Shown here one piece after another: positions 41,293-49,036 of a DNA stretch of 64,000 nucleotides. The DNA comes from CAVQBC01 sp963710665 (GTDB lineage Bacteria; Actinomycetota; Thermoleophilia; Solirubrobacterales; Solirubrobacteraceae), in contig CAVQBC010000005.1 of assembly GCA_963710665.1 (NCBI GenBank), positions 1-64,000 of the forward strand, written 5' to 3'. Every line of letters starts with the position of its first letter. Positions within the stretch are counted from its first letter, which is position 1. Both the position numbers and the translations under genes were made by a program. A model generated the notes under the pieces. The model was not told the DNA's origin. It worked only from the letters and a program-made list of their open reading frames with translations, and did not search any database.

Positions 41293-41738
41293 GGGATCAG
41301 CTTCCCGGCGTGGGCCGCGTCGACCCGGACGAGCTCCCCGGAGACGCCCGGCTCGCGCAGCAGCAGGCCGGCCCACGCGGCCACGCGCTCGGGGTCGGCC
41401 TCGTCGCCGATCGCCAGGGCGTTGACGCGCAGCCCGTCGCGGGCGCCCTCGAGGGCGAGCGCACGCATCGCGCTCAGCAGCGCGCCCGCCCGCATCGCGG
41501 CCGGGGCGCCGCGCCCGCCGAGCAGCTCGGGCTGGGAGAGCACGTAGACGATCGGGTCCCCCGCGCCGGCCGCCTCGCGGCTGAGCCGGAACGCCTCGAC
41601 CAGCTCGTCCTCGACCGCGGCGTAGTCCGCGGGCGGGTCGCCGGCGGCGCCGAACACGAGGCCCGTCGCGCCCCCCGCCTCGAGGGGCGCGCGCACCGCC
41701 TCGAGCGCCGGCGGGAGCCGCAGGCGCAGGCCGCTCAT
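41289..41738 (-). CDS. Degenerate SDR-like protein lacking the catalytic motifs
   Basis: A 149-residue protein. The C-terminal half is clearly SDR-like (RAGALLSAMRALALEGARDG, LRVNALAIGDEADPERVAAW and a final GELVRVDAAH), but the N-terminal cofactor motif is missing, there is no NNAG, and no YxxxK is present. It overlaps the real SDR by 4 bp (ATGA) and the MaoC gene by 4 bp, so it is translated as part of the operon. Because it is cleanly bounded and in frame it is unlikely to be sequence error; it may be a non-catalytic partner subunit of the neighbouring SDR. Confidence 0.6.
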   Translation of the reverse strand: MSGLRLRLPPALEAVRAPLEAGGATGLVFGAAGDPPADYAAVEDELVEAFRLSREAAGAGDPIVYVLSQPELLGGRGAPAAMRAGALLSAMRALALEGARDGLRVNALAIGDEADPERVAAWAGLLLREPGVSGELVRVDAAHAGKLIP

Positions 41739-42184
41739 CCCGCCGGCCGCCGCCGCAGCAGCGTCACGAACTCGCCGTCCTGGACGACCGCGCCGTCCTG
41801 GTTGAGCACCTCGATCCGCTGCACCATCACGCCGCGGTCGGGCTTCGACGTCTCGCGGAGCTCGGTGATCTCGGTGACCGCGTGGATCGTGTCGCCGGGG
41901 AACAGCGGGGCCCGGAAGCGCCAGGCGCGGATCTCGAGGAAGGCCATCAGCGTGCCCAGGAACTCGCCCTTGCGCTGGCGCAGGCCGGTCACGATCGCGA
42001 GCCCGAGCACCCCGTGGGCGATCCGCCGCCCGAACTGCGTCTCGCGCGCGAACTCCTCGTCGGTGTGCAGCTGGTTGTAGTCGCCGGAGACGCCGGCGAA
42101 CTGCACGAGGTCGGCCTCCGTGATGGTCCGGGCGGGGCTCTCGAAGCGCATCCCCACCGTCACGTCCTCGAAGTGCAGGCTCAT
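41735..42184 (-). CDS. MaoC-family dehydratase
   Basis: A 149-residue hot-dog-fold protein: VGMRFESPARTITEADLVQF, then SGDYNQLHTDEEFARETQFG and RRIAHGVLGLAIVTGLRQRK, where Asp and His of the hydratase-2 motif (D-x4-H) lie in GDYNQLH. Family members hydrate 2-enoyl-CoA. With two hydratases (this and the crotonase) in one operon, two different chain lengths or stereoisomers may be handled. Overlaps both neighbours by 4 bp. Confidence 0.88.
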   Translation of the reverse strand: MSLHFEDVTVGMRFESPARTITEADLVQFAGVSGDYNQLHTDEEFARETQFGRRIAHGVLGLAIVTGLRQRKGEFLGTLMAFLEIRAWRFRAPLFPGDTIHAVTEITELRETSKPDRGVMVQRIEVLNQDGAVVQDGEFVTLLRRRPAG

Positions 42185-43725
42185 CCGAGCTCGCGCAGCT
42201 TGAAGCGCTGGATCTTCCCGGTCGGGGTCTTCGGCAGCTCGTCGAGGAACACGATCGTCTTCGGGTACTCGTAGCGGCGCAGGCGGTCCTTGCACCATGC
42301 CTGCAGCTCCTCGGTCAGCGCGCCGGCGTCGTCCTCCTCGTCGCGCCTGACGACGTAGGCCTTGACCCGCATCGTGTAGTCGGCCTCGACGCCGATCGCG
42401 GCCGCCTCCAGCACCTGCGGGTGCTCGGCCAGCACGTTCTCGATCCCGATCGGCGACGCCCACAGCCCGCCGATCTTGATCATGTCGTCGGCGCGCCCCT
42501 CGTAGACGAACACGCCGTCCTCGGTCTCGCGGTAGCGGTCGCCCGTGAAGAACCACTCGCCGCGCAGGGCCTGGCGGGTCCTCTCGTGCTGGTGCCAGTA
42601 GTAGGCGAGCGCGCTGTCGCCCTTGACCACCAGGTTGCCGACCTCGCCGCGAGCGACCGGGCGGTCCTCCTCGTCGAGCAGCCGCAGCTCGTAGCCCGGG
42701 ACCGGCCGCCCGCTCGTTCCCGGGTGCACGTCGCCGGGCCGGTTGGAGCAGTAGATGTGGAGCATCTCGGTCGACCCGATGCCGTCGACGATGTCGAGCC
42801 CGAACGCCCGCTGCCAGCGGCGCAGGACCTCGGGCGCGAGCGGCTCCGCCGCCGAGATGCACATCCGCACCGAGCCGAGGTCGCGCTCGGCGACGTCGGG
42901 CAGGCTGACCATCCCGCCGTAGAGGGTGGGCACCGAGAAGAACAGCGACGGGCGGTAGCGCTCGGCGGTGTCGAGGATCCTGGCGGGCGCCGGGCGGCCG
43001 GTCATCAGCACCGTCGAGGCGCCCACCCAGTACGGGAAGCTCATGTTGTTGCCCAGCCCGTAGGCGTGGTAGAGCTTGGTCGTCGAGAAGCAGACGTCGT
43101 CGGCGGTGATCCGGAGCACCTCGCGCGCGTAGGTCTCGCACGTGTACGGGATGTCGTGCTGCAGGTGCACGACGCCCTTGGGCGGCCCGGTCGAGCCGCC
43201 GCTGAACAGCCAGAACGCGACGTCGTCGCGGTGCGTGTCGGCCGGCGGCAGCTCGGGCTCCTGGGCGGCGAGCAGCGCCGCGAGGTCCTCGGTCTCGTCG
43301 GAGCCGTCGCCGCCCGCCACCACCAGCCGGGGGCGCGGGTCGGCGGCGTCGAGCGCCGGGCGGACGCGCTCGACCACGGCCGCTTCGGCGACCACGACCC
43401 GCGCGCCGCTGTCGCGCACGTAGTGGCGGAGGTTCTGGGGGGTGTCGACGAAGCTCACCGGCACCGGCACCGCCCCGATGCGGATCGCGCCGTGGAAGAC
43501 CGCCGGCCAGGCGGGGGTGTCGTCGAGGACCATCAGCACGCGCTGCTCGGGCTGCACGCCGAGCGCGCGCAGCGCCCGGCCGGCCCGGCAGGCACGCCCC
43601 AGCAGGTCGGCGTAGGTGACCTCCTCGTCCCCGCAGCGGATCGCGACCCGCTCCCCACGGCCGGCCTCGAGATTGCGGTCCAGCAGGGTGCTGACGTTGT
43701 AGCGCTCGGGCACCTCGAGGGCCAC
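42181..43725 (-). CDS. Benzoate-CoA-ligase-family acyl-CoA synthetase
   Basis: A 514-residue ANL-family ligase, first gene of the operon. The AMP-binding motif is WLFSGGSTGPPKGVVHLQHD, the A5 motif GIGSTEMLHIYCSN, the A8 hinge EGRADDMIKIGGLWASP and the A10 lysine LPKTPTGKIQRFKL. The N-terminus YNVSTLLDRNLEAGRGERVA and the overall sequence resemble benzoate- and 4-hydroxybenzoate-CoA ligases. It activates an aryl or other carboxylic acid to its CoA ester, starting the pathway. A 10-bp palindrome and the PaaI thioesterase gene lie upstream on the other strand. Confidence 0.88.
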   Translation of the reverse strand: MALEVPERYNVSTLLDRNLEAGRGERVAIRCGDEEVTYADLLGRACRAGRALRALGVQPEQRVLMVLDDTPAWPAVFHGAIRIGAVPVPVSFVDTPQNLRHYVRDSGARVVVAEAAVVERVRPALDAADPRPRLVVAGGDGSDETEDLAALLAAQEPELPPADTHRDDVAFWLFSGGSTGPPKGVVHLQHDIPYTCETYAREVLRITADDVCFSTTKLYHAYGLGNNMSFPYWVGASTVLMTGRPAPARILDTAERYRPSLFFSVPTLYGGMVSLPDVAERDLGSVRMCISAAEPLAPEVLRRWQRAFGLDIVDGIGSTEMLHIYCSNRPGDVHPGTSGRPVPGYELRLLDEEDRPVARGEVGNLVVKGDSALAYYWHQHERTRQALRGEWFFTGDRYRETEDGVFVYEGRADDMIKIGGLWASPIGIENVLAEHPQVLEAAAIGVEADYTMRVKAYVVRRDEEDDAGALTEELQAWCKDRLRRYEYPKTIVFLDELPKTPTGKIQRFKLRELG

Positions 43726-43774
43726 GCAGCTCCTCCCTTCGACGCGGCGCGGCGCGATCGTACCGGATCAGGAC

Positions 43775-43784
43775 CGACCGGTCG
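43775..43784. promoter_or_regulatory. Candidate operator between CoA ligase and PaaI genes
   Basis: CGACCGGTCG is a perfect 10-bp palindrome in the 72-bp divergent gap, of the ACCGACCGGTCGGT type used by many TetR-family regulators of CoA-ester pathways. No regulator gene is adjacent. It could control both the operon and the thioesterase gene. Confidence 0.4.
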
Positions 43785-43797
43785 TAGGATGCGCGGC

Positions 43798-44241
43798 ATG
43801 GACGCCCGAGCGGCCTCCGGAGGCGGGCCGGTGACGGCCCGGTCGCCCGGCTTCGAGCCCGCGGTTCCGTGGGAGCGCAGCTTCGACGCGCTCTACGGGC
43901 TCGAGTACGGGGAGCTCGGCGAGGGCCGCGTCGAGGGCCGCGTCGCGGTCGCCGAACACCACCTGGACGCGTCCGGCGTCGTCCCCGCCGGCCTCTACGC
44001 GGCGATGGCCGAGTCGCTCGCCTCGGTCGGGACCGCGGTCGAGGTGGTCGGCGACGGGGCGGTCGCCGCGGGGCTGAGCAACGCCACGACGGTGCTCGCC
44101 GACGTGGGCGGCGGCGTGCTCGAGGCGCGGGCGAGCTGCCGCGGCCGCGGCGCGGAGTGGGTGTGGGAGGTCGAGGTCGCCGACGCCGGCGGACGGGTGT
44201 GCGCGGTCGCGACCGTGGTGATCGCGGTCCGGCCCCGCTGA
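43798..44241 (+). CDS. PaaI-family hot-dog thioesterase
   Basis: A 147-residue protein starting at ATG 43798. FDALYGLEYGELGEGRVEGR and then VAVAEHHLDASGVVPAGLYA, AAMAESLASVGTAVEV are the PaaI pattern (a catalytic Asn/Asp region preceded by Gly-Val-His-type sequence), followed by GLSNATTVLADVGGGVLEAR. PaaI-type enzymes hydrolyse aryl- or acyl-CoA esters to recycle CoA. Its divergence from the CoA ligase operon fits release of dead-end CoA esters. Confidence 0.8.
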   Translation: MDARAASGGGPVTARSPGFEPAVPWERSFDALYGLEYGELGEGRVEGRVAVAEHHLDASGVVPAGLYAAMAESLASVGTAVEVVGDGAVAAGLSNATTVLADVGGGVLEARASCRGRGAEWVWEVEVADAGGRVCAVATVVIAVRPR

Positions 44242-44266
44242 GCTGCCAGGCGCCCCGCGACGCGCC

Positions 44267-45298
44267 TCAGCGATCCTGCCAGTCCCCGATCCCGATGCGG
44301 ACGTGCCCGACCTCGAGCCGGGGATCGCCGTTGTCGACCGCCGTGGCCACGGCGACGTCGAGGGCGGCGAGCACGTGGCGGATGCTCCCGTCCTTGTCCG
44401 TGTAGAACCGCGCGAGGGCGGGCATCGCCTCGCGCGCGACGATCTCCTCGACCGTCGCGTCGATGGCGAAGAACTCGAGGCGCTTGGCGAGGATGGCGAC
44501 GAGGCCGTCCTCGATCCGGCCGTCGAGCACGGGGATGGCGACCTCGAGCGCGTGCGGTCGCAGCCGGCTGTAGGCGGCGACCTCGGTGTAGCGGCGCTGG
44601 ACGGCCACGACGGTGGGCGTGTCGACCTCGCGCAGCATCATCATCAGGCTGCGCGTGAAGAAGCGGTCGCGCGCGCCGTCGTCGGCACCGACGCCCAGGA
44701 CGGCTTCGGTGTCCTCGAGGACGAACACCGGGACCAGGCCGTGGTGGCTGAGGATCCCGAGCAGGCGGTCGAAGCCGTGCAGCCGGTCGATCGGCTGGAC
44801 GCCGCGGGCGTAGTCGGCCTCGAGGGAGCCCAGCTCCATCGACACCTCGGCCGGCACCGGCCCGCCGCCGAGACGCCCTCGGAGGCCGGAGCCGCGCGGT
44901 CGGCTGAGGACGTCGTCGGCGCGGGCGTGCTCGACATCGGCAGCTTGCCGGTCCTCCAGCTCCACGGAGCCCGCCCGCGCCGCCTCGAGCGCGGCACCGA
45001 GCGCGACGCTGCCCAGCACCGCGGGGTCGGACGGGTCGTCCATGCCGACGACCGGGACGCGGATCGGCAAGTGGTCGGCGGGCAGGTTGCGGCAGGCCCA
45101 TGCCAGAACGCTCGACTTGCCGCCTCCCGGAGCGCCGGTGACCACGGCGCTCGAGCCTTCGGCGATCGCGTCGAGCAGCGGGCGCTCGACCGTTTCGCTG
45201 CCGGTCAGATGGTCGAACGGCACGTGCTCGAGCCCGAGGTCGGCGAACTGCGGCTCGCGGAACGTGCCTCGCACGCGGATGTCTCGCAGCACGCTCAT
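44267..45298 (-). CDS. P-loop ATPase, ORC/Cdc6-like
   Basis: A 343-residue protein. Walker A is GAPGGGKSS at residues 55-63, preceded by an N-terminal strand (FDHLTGSETVERPLLDAIAE) like that of Cdc6/AAA+ ATPases. Walker B is likely VPVFVLEDTEAVLG. The C-terminal part (DGRIEDGLVAILAKRLEFFA, then SIRHVLAALDVAVATAVDNG) resembles the Cdc6 lid with a sensor-2 Arg. It is second of a tandem pair, 22 bp after the upstream ATPase gene, across a 17-bp palindrome. Role unknown; DNA-associated AAA+ function is possible. Confidence 0.6.
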   Translation of the reverse strand: MSVLRDIRVRGTFREPQFADLGLEHVPFDHLTGSETVERPLLDAIAEGSSAVVTGAPGGGKSSVLAWACRNLPADHLPIRVPVVGMDDPSDPAVLGSVALGAALEAARAGSVELEDRQAADVEHARADDVLSRPRGSGLRGRLGGGPVPAEVSMELGSLEADYARGVQPIDRLHGFDRLLGILSHHGLVPVFVLEDTEAVLGVGADDGARDRFFTRSLMMMLREVDTPTVVAVQRRYTEVAAYSRLRPHALEVAIPVLDGRIEDGLVAILAKRLEFFAIDATVEEIVAREAMPALARFYTDKDGSIRHVLAALDVAVATAVDNGDPRLEVGHVRIGIGDWQDR

Positions 45299-45301
45299 CC
45301 T

Positions 45302-45318
45302 CCCTACCGACGGTAGGG
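45302..45318. promoter_or_regulatory. 17-bp palindrome between the tandem ATPase genes
   Basis: CCCTACCG (45302-45309), central A, CGGTAGGG (45311-45318): perfect 8-bp arms around one base, filling most of the gap between the two ATPase genes. The single-base centre makes it a protein-binding dyad rather than a hairpin. It is not near a known promoter element and may be an autoregulatory site. Confidence 0.55.
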
Positions 45319-45319
45319 C

Positions 45320-46264
45320 TCAGCCCGGCGGCTCAGCCGGACGGTAGATCCGCCGTGGGCGGCCCCCGTTGGGAGACCGCTCGTCGGATCCGACCACGAG
45401 CCCGTGGTCCGCGAGCTCGCCGAGCACCTGCACGGCGCGGGGGCGCGTCCAGCCCAGTCGCCGAAGGAGCTCCGTGTCCGAGGCGCTCGCGCCGCCGAGA
45501 TCCTCGAGCTCCGCCATCGCCATGCTCTGCGGACGCCCGAGCGAGGCCGCCTGCTCCTGGCGCCAGCGCCTGGCCGCCAGCGGATCGTGCCCGTCGGCGG
45601 CGGTCAGCGCGTCACGGGCGTCCTGCAAGGCGGCCCTGGCGGTGGGAGCGGTCTCGGCGATCTGCCGCAGCCGACGCTCGGGCAGGGCGGCGCCCCGCGC
45701 CCGAAGCAACCGCTCGAGACCCTTGCGGTCGAGGCTCAAGGCCACCACCTGGTCGAAGAACGCGTCGGCGGGAGGGGCCAGCAGCTCCGAGCGCTCTCCC
45801 TCGTCGACGGCGACCACCCACCGGTGGTGGAGCTGCCAGAGCTCGTCGCGCAATCTCCCGAAGAGCGCGTACGCCGCCGCGGCGGCGAGCGAGCAGTCGA
45901 TCAGCATGACCGTCGCCGGCAGCTCGCCGAGCGCGCGTACACGCTGGACGAGCCGGAGCGACTCGGACCCCGGCTGCTCCCCGACGACGGCGCTCGCGCT
46001 CACGGAGAGCTCGCGCTCGATCGCGCCGATGAGCTCGTCGGCGCTCGACGCCTGCGTCGCGTCGACGTAGGCCACCGCCCTCGCCTCCTCGCGCAGACGT
46101 CGCTGAAGCCGGCGAAGCGCCGTCGTCTTGCCACTTCCGCGCGCACCGACCAGGGCGACGTTGAACCGGTGGTCGACAGCCGCGACGAGCCGCTCCCAGC
46201 CGATCGGCTCGACGAAGAAGCGCGAATCGGCGCTCGTGTCGTAGAGAGGCCGTGCCAACAGCAT
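45320..46264 (-). CDS. P-loop ATPase with C-terminal winged helix
   Basis: A 314-residue protein from ATG 46264. Walker A is GARGSGKTT at residues 40-48, Walker B is WVVAVDEGER at about 149-158, and residues 262-292 look like a winged HTH (SDTELLRRLGWTRPRAVQVL, GELADHGLVVGSDE). This is the layout of ORC/Cdc6-like or archaeal-type ATPases with a DNA-binding C-terminus. A short palindrome TTACTGTAA lies about 20 bp upstream of the start. The next ATPase follows 22 bp downstream. It may be a DNA-binding ATPase regulator or segregation factor; this is inference. Confidence 0.6.
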   Translation of the reverse strand: MLLARPLYDTSADSRFFVEPIGWERLVAAVDHRFNVALVGARGSGKTTALRRLQRRLREEARAVAYVDATQASSADELIGAIERELSVSASAVVGEQPGSESLRLVQRVRALGELPATVMLIDCSLAAAAAYALFGRLRDELWQLHHRWVVAVDEGERSELLAPPADAFFDQVVALSLDRKGLERLLRARGAALPERRLRQIAETAPTARAALQDARDALTAADGHDPLAARRWRQEQAASLGRPQSMAMAELEDLGGASASDTELLRRLGWTRPRAVQVLGELADHGLVVGSDERSPNGGRPRRIYRPAEPPG

Positions 46265-46323
46265 GTAACACAGCTTACAGTAAGGACAGTTAGATGCGTC
46301 CGGCGGAGGGTCGCCGGACGCTA

Positions 46324-46770
46324 CTACCAGGCGCCCGGCGCGTACTCCGCGCGCAGGTCGAAGTAGCCGATCGGCTCCGCGCAGCTCCCGCACGCCATCC
46401 GCGGGCGCGCGGGCTCGCCGCAGGCCTTGTGCACGAGCGTCACCGGCGGCTCGTCGACCTTGTAGCGGTCGCCCCACTGCATCAGCGCGAGCAGCACCGG
46501 GTAGAGGTCGAGGCCCTTGGCGGTCAGGCGGTACTCGTGGCGCTCCGGGCGCTCCTGGTAGCGGACGCGCTCGAGGATGCCCTCGTCGACGAGCACCGAG
46601 AGCCGGTCGGAGAGCAGCGTGCGCCCGACCTCGAGCCGGGACTGGAACGTGTCGAACCGCGTCGTGCCGCGGAACGCCTCGCGCAGGATGAGCACGGTCC
46701 ACCGCTCGCCGATCACCGACCACGTGCGCGCCACGGAGCAGTAGACCTCGCTCAGCGTGTCGTGCTTCAC
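46324..46770 (-). CDS. HxlR-family transcriptional regulator
   Basis: A 148-residue protein from GTG 46770 (the start puts CSVARTWSVIGERWTVLILR right at the N-terminus). The winged helix follows the HxlR pattern: LRRAFRG-type helix and GRTLLSDRLSVLVDEGILER then RYQERPERHEYRLTAKG. A C-terminal zinc-like pair CGSC (with an upstream ACG) is a common addition. It is divergent from the GlpQ-like gene with a 16-bp perfect palindrome between them. Confidence 0.88.
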   Translation of the reverse strand: MKHDTLSEVYCSVARTWSVIGERWTVLILREAFRGTTRFDTFQSRLEVGRTLLSDRLSVLVDEGILERVRYQERPERHEYRLTAKGLDLYPVLLALMQWGDRYKVDEPPVTLVHKACGEPARPRMACGSCAEPIGYFDLRAEYAPGAW

Positions 46771-46790
46771 CGCGCCCAGGGTAGCCAACG

Positions 46791-46806
46791 TCCGTATCGA
46801 TACGGA
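46791..46806. promoter_or_regulatory. 16-bp perfect palindrome, probable HxlR operator
   Basis: TCCGTATCGATACGGA is perfectly self-complementary and sits between the divergent HxlR gene (start 46770) and the glycerophosphodiesterase gene (start 46862). A site 21 bp from the regulator's start and 56 bp from the other gene could control both. Chance of a 16-bp perfect palindrome here is low. Confidence 0.7.
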
Positions 46807-46861
46807 ACCCGCTGCGGTCCGGTACCTTCGCGCTCGATTGGCGTCGAGGCAGGGGGTTGCC

Positions 46862-47983
46862 GTGAAGCTGGGCATGCGGGGTGCGTCCGTCATCGCCGGG
46901 ACCGTGGTCGTCCTCGGGCTCGGGGCCGCCGCGGTCGCGGCCGGCTCGTCCGGCGCGCGCGCGGAGGCGCGGCCGGGGTCGCAGGCGAAGCCGCTCGTGA
47001 TCGGCCACCGCGGCGCGTCGGCCTACCGGCCCGAGCACACGCTCGCGTCCTACCGGCTCGCGATCGAGATGGGCGCCGACTACATCGAGCCCGACCTGGT
47101 CTCCACCAAGGACCACGCGCTCGTCGCGCGCCACGAGAACGACATCACGGGGACGACCGACGTCGCCGAGCACCCGGAGTTCGCGGACCGCCGGACGACC
47201 AAGGTCGTCGACGGCACGAGCATCACCGGCTGGTTCACCGAGGACTTCACGCTCGCCGAGCTGCGGACCCTGCGCGCGAAGGAGCGCATCCCGGACATCC
47301 GCCCGGCCAACACCGCCTTCGACGGGCTCGAGCGCATCCCGACGCTGCAGGAGGTCATCGACCTCGCCAAGCGCGAGGGCGTCGGGATCTACCCCGAGAC
47401 CAAGCACCCGACGTACTTCGACTCGGTCGGGCTCTCGCTGGAGGAGCCGCTCGTGGAGGCGCTCGAGCGCAACGGCTACCGCGGCCGCCGCGCGCCGGTG
47501 TTCGTGCAGTCCTTCGAGGTCTCGAACCTCCAGCAGCTGCGGCGGATGACCAAGGTGCCGCTCGTGCAGCTCATCGACGCCACGGGCGCGCCGTACGACC
47601 TGCGCGCCGCGGGCGACCCCCGCACCTACGCCGACCTCGTCACGCCCGCCGGGCTGCGCGACGTCGCCCGCTACGCCGACGGGATCGGGCCGAGCAAGGA
47701 CCTGATCGTCCCCCGCGACGCCGAGGCGCGCCTGCAGCCGCCCACGGGCCTGGTCCGCGACGCCCACGCGGCGGGGCTGGTCGTGCACCCGTTCACGTTC
47801 CGCCCCGAGAACACGTTCCTGCCGGCCGACTTCCGCCAGGGCGACCCGGCGAGCCCGGAGTACGACCGCACGCGCGGCGACCAGCCGGCCGAGCTCGCGC
47901 TGTTCTACCGGCTCGGGGTCGACGGCGTGTTCGCCGACAACCCCGACACCGCGGTCGCGGTGCGGGCGCGCGAGGCCGGTTAG
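46862..47983 (+). CDS. glpQ: Secreted glycerophosphodiester phosphodiesterase
   Basis: A 373-residue protein from GTG 46862 (ribosome site AGGGGG). The signal peptide covers residues 1-30 (LGMRGASVIAGTVVVLGLGA). The GDPD catalytic core follows: PLVIGHRGASAYRPEHTLAS (His/Arg active site), YIEPDLVSTKDHALVARHEN (Glu and His). An extra segment before the second half is typical of GlpQ-type enzymes. It hydrolyses glycerophosphodiesters to glycerol-3-phosphate outside the cell. Control by HxlR and the palindrome is likely. Confidence 0.9.
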   Translation: MKLGMRGASVIAGTVVVLGLGAAAVAAGSSGARAEARPGSQAKPLVIGHRGASAYRPEHTLASYRLAIEMGADYIEPDLVSTKDHALVARHENDITGTTDVAEHPEFADRRTTKVVDGTSITGWFTEDFTLAELRTLRAKERIPDIRPANTAFDGLERIPTLQEVIDLAKREGVGIYPETKHPTYFDSVGLSLEEPLVEALERNGYRGRRAPVFVQSFEVSNLQQLRRMTKVPLVQLIDATGAPYDLRAAGDPRTYADLVTPAGLRDVARYADGIGPSKDLIVPRDAEARLQPPTGLVRDAHAAGLVVHPFTFRPENTFLPADFRQGDPASPEYDRTRGDQPAELALFYRLGVDGVFADNPDTAVAVRAREAG

Positions 47984-47987
47984 ATGG

Positions 47988-48872
47988 CTAGCCGGGCGGG
48001 GCGGCCAGCCCGCGCCGGCCGCCCTCCTCGAGCAGGCGCGCGTGGGTGACCGCGCCGCCGACGCCGGTCGGCTCGGTCACCGAGAGGGCCGCGCCGAGGA
48101 CCGCCCAGCGGACGCAGTCGGCGATCGTGGCGCCGCGCAGGTCCGCCCACGCGTAGGCGGCCGCGAAGAGGTCCTCGGCGCCCGTGGGATCGACCGCCGG
48201 GCCGGCGTTCATGTCCTCGATCATCAGGATCTCGCCGTCCACCGCCGCCACGGCGCCCTCTGGCCCGAGCGTCACGACCGTGCCGTCGGTCTTCGCGCCG
48301 AGGCCCTCGGTGGCCTCGACGGGTGTGGCCGCGCCGGTGAGCGCGCACGCCTCGCGCTGGTTGACGATCAGCGCGCGCACGTTCGCGAGCCCGCGGGGCA
48401 GGCGCCGGCTGAACGCCCGCGCGTCGTCGTCGCCGCAGGTCACGTACGCGCGCGCGTCCTCGGGGACGAGGTCGAGCTGGTCGAGGCTGACCGACACCGC
48501 GCGGGGCTTGAGCGCGACGACGTCGATGGCGCGGGCGCGCACCCCCGGGTCCACGGTGACCATCGCCCGCTCGCCGCCCGCCGGCATCACCACTGTCGTC
48601 GGGGTGCGTGGCCCCCGCGGGTCGGCGACCGCGACGCCCTCGCTGCGCATCACCGCGCGGATCAGCTCGCCGGCCTCGTCCTCGGCCAGCGGCGCGACCA
48701 GCGCGGTGGAGAGGCCGAGGCGGGCAGCGCCGACGGCGGTGATCGCGCCGCCGCCGGGGGAGCGGCGGAGCTCCCCGGCGAAGCGCTCCTCGCCGGGACC
48801 GGGCACCGCCTCGAGCCCGATGAAGTTGAGGTCGAGGAACGCGGGCGTGGCGACCGCGAGATCGACGTTCAT
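47988..48872 (-). CDS. PfkB-family carbohydrate kinase
   Basis: A 294-residue protein from ATG 48872 (a GTG 6 bp upstream also possible). The N-terminal GEERFAGELRRSPGGGAITA and AVGAARLGLSTALVAPLAED match the first PfkB signature, and the C-terminal active-site region is VDPTGAEDLFAAAYAWADL. The usual anion-hole motif DTGAGD is here DPTGAED: the catalytic Asp remains but Gly is replaced by Glu. It may phosphorylate a sugar or nucleoside, but with this change its activity is uncertain. Converges with GlpQ (4 bp apart). Confidence 0.75.
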   Translation of the reverse strand: MNVDLAVATPAFLDLNFIGLEAVPGPGEERFAGELRRSPGGGAITAVGAARLGLSTALVAPLAEDEAGELIRAVMRSEGVAVADPRGPRTPTTVVMPAGGERAMVTVDPGVRARAIDVVALKPRAVSVSLDQLDLVPEDARAYVTCGDDDARAFSRRLPRGLANVRALIVNQREACALTGAATPVEATEGLGAKTDGTVVTLGPEGAVAAVDGEILMIEDMNAGPAVDPTGAEDLFAAAYAWADLRGATIADCVRWAVLGAALSVTEPTGVGGAVTHARLLEEGGRRGLAAPPG

Positions 48873-49036
48873 GCGCACCGCTCCGGTGCGAGCGCTGTAA
48901 TGAGGGGGTCGAGCATGGCGATGGGCGTCATGTTGTCATCTGGCTCGGCCAGCCACCAAGCATCCGCCGCCGCGGCGGGGGAATGGGGTCCTTCACCCAC
49001 TCCCCCGGAGGGCAGGCGGGGTTACGCATTGTCATC

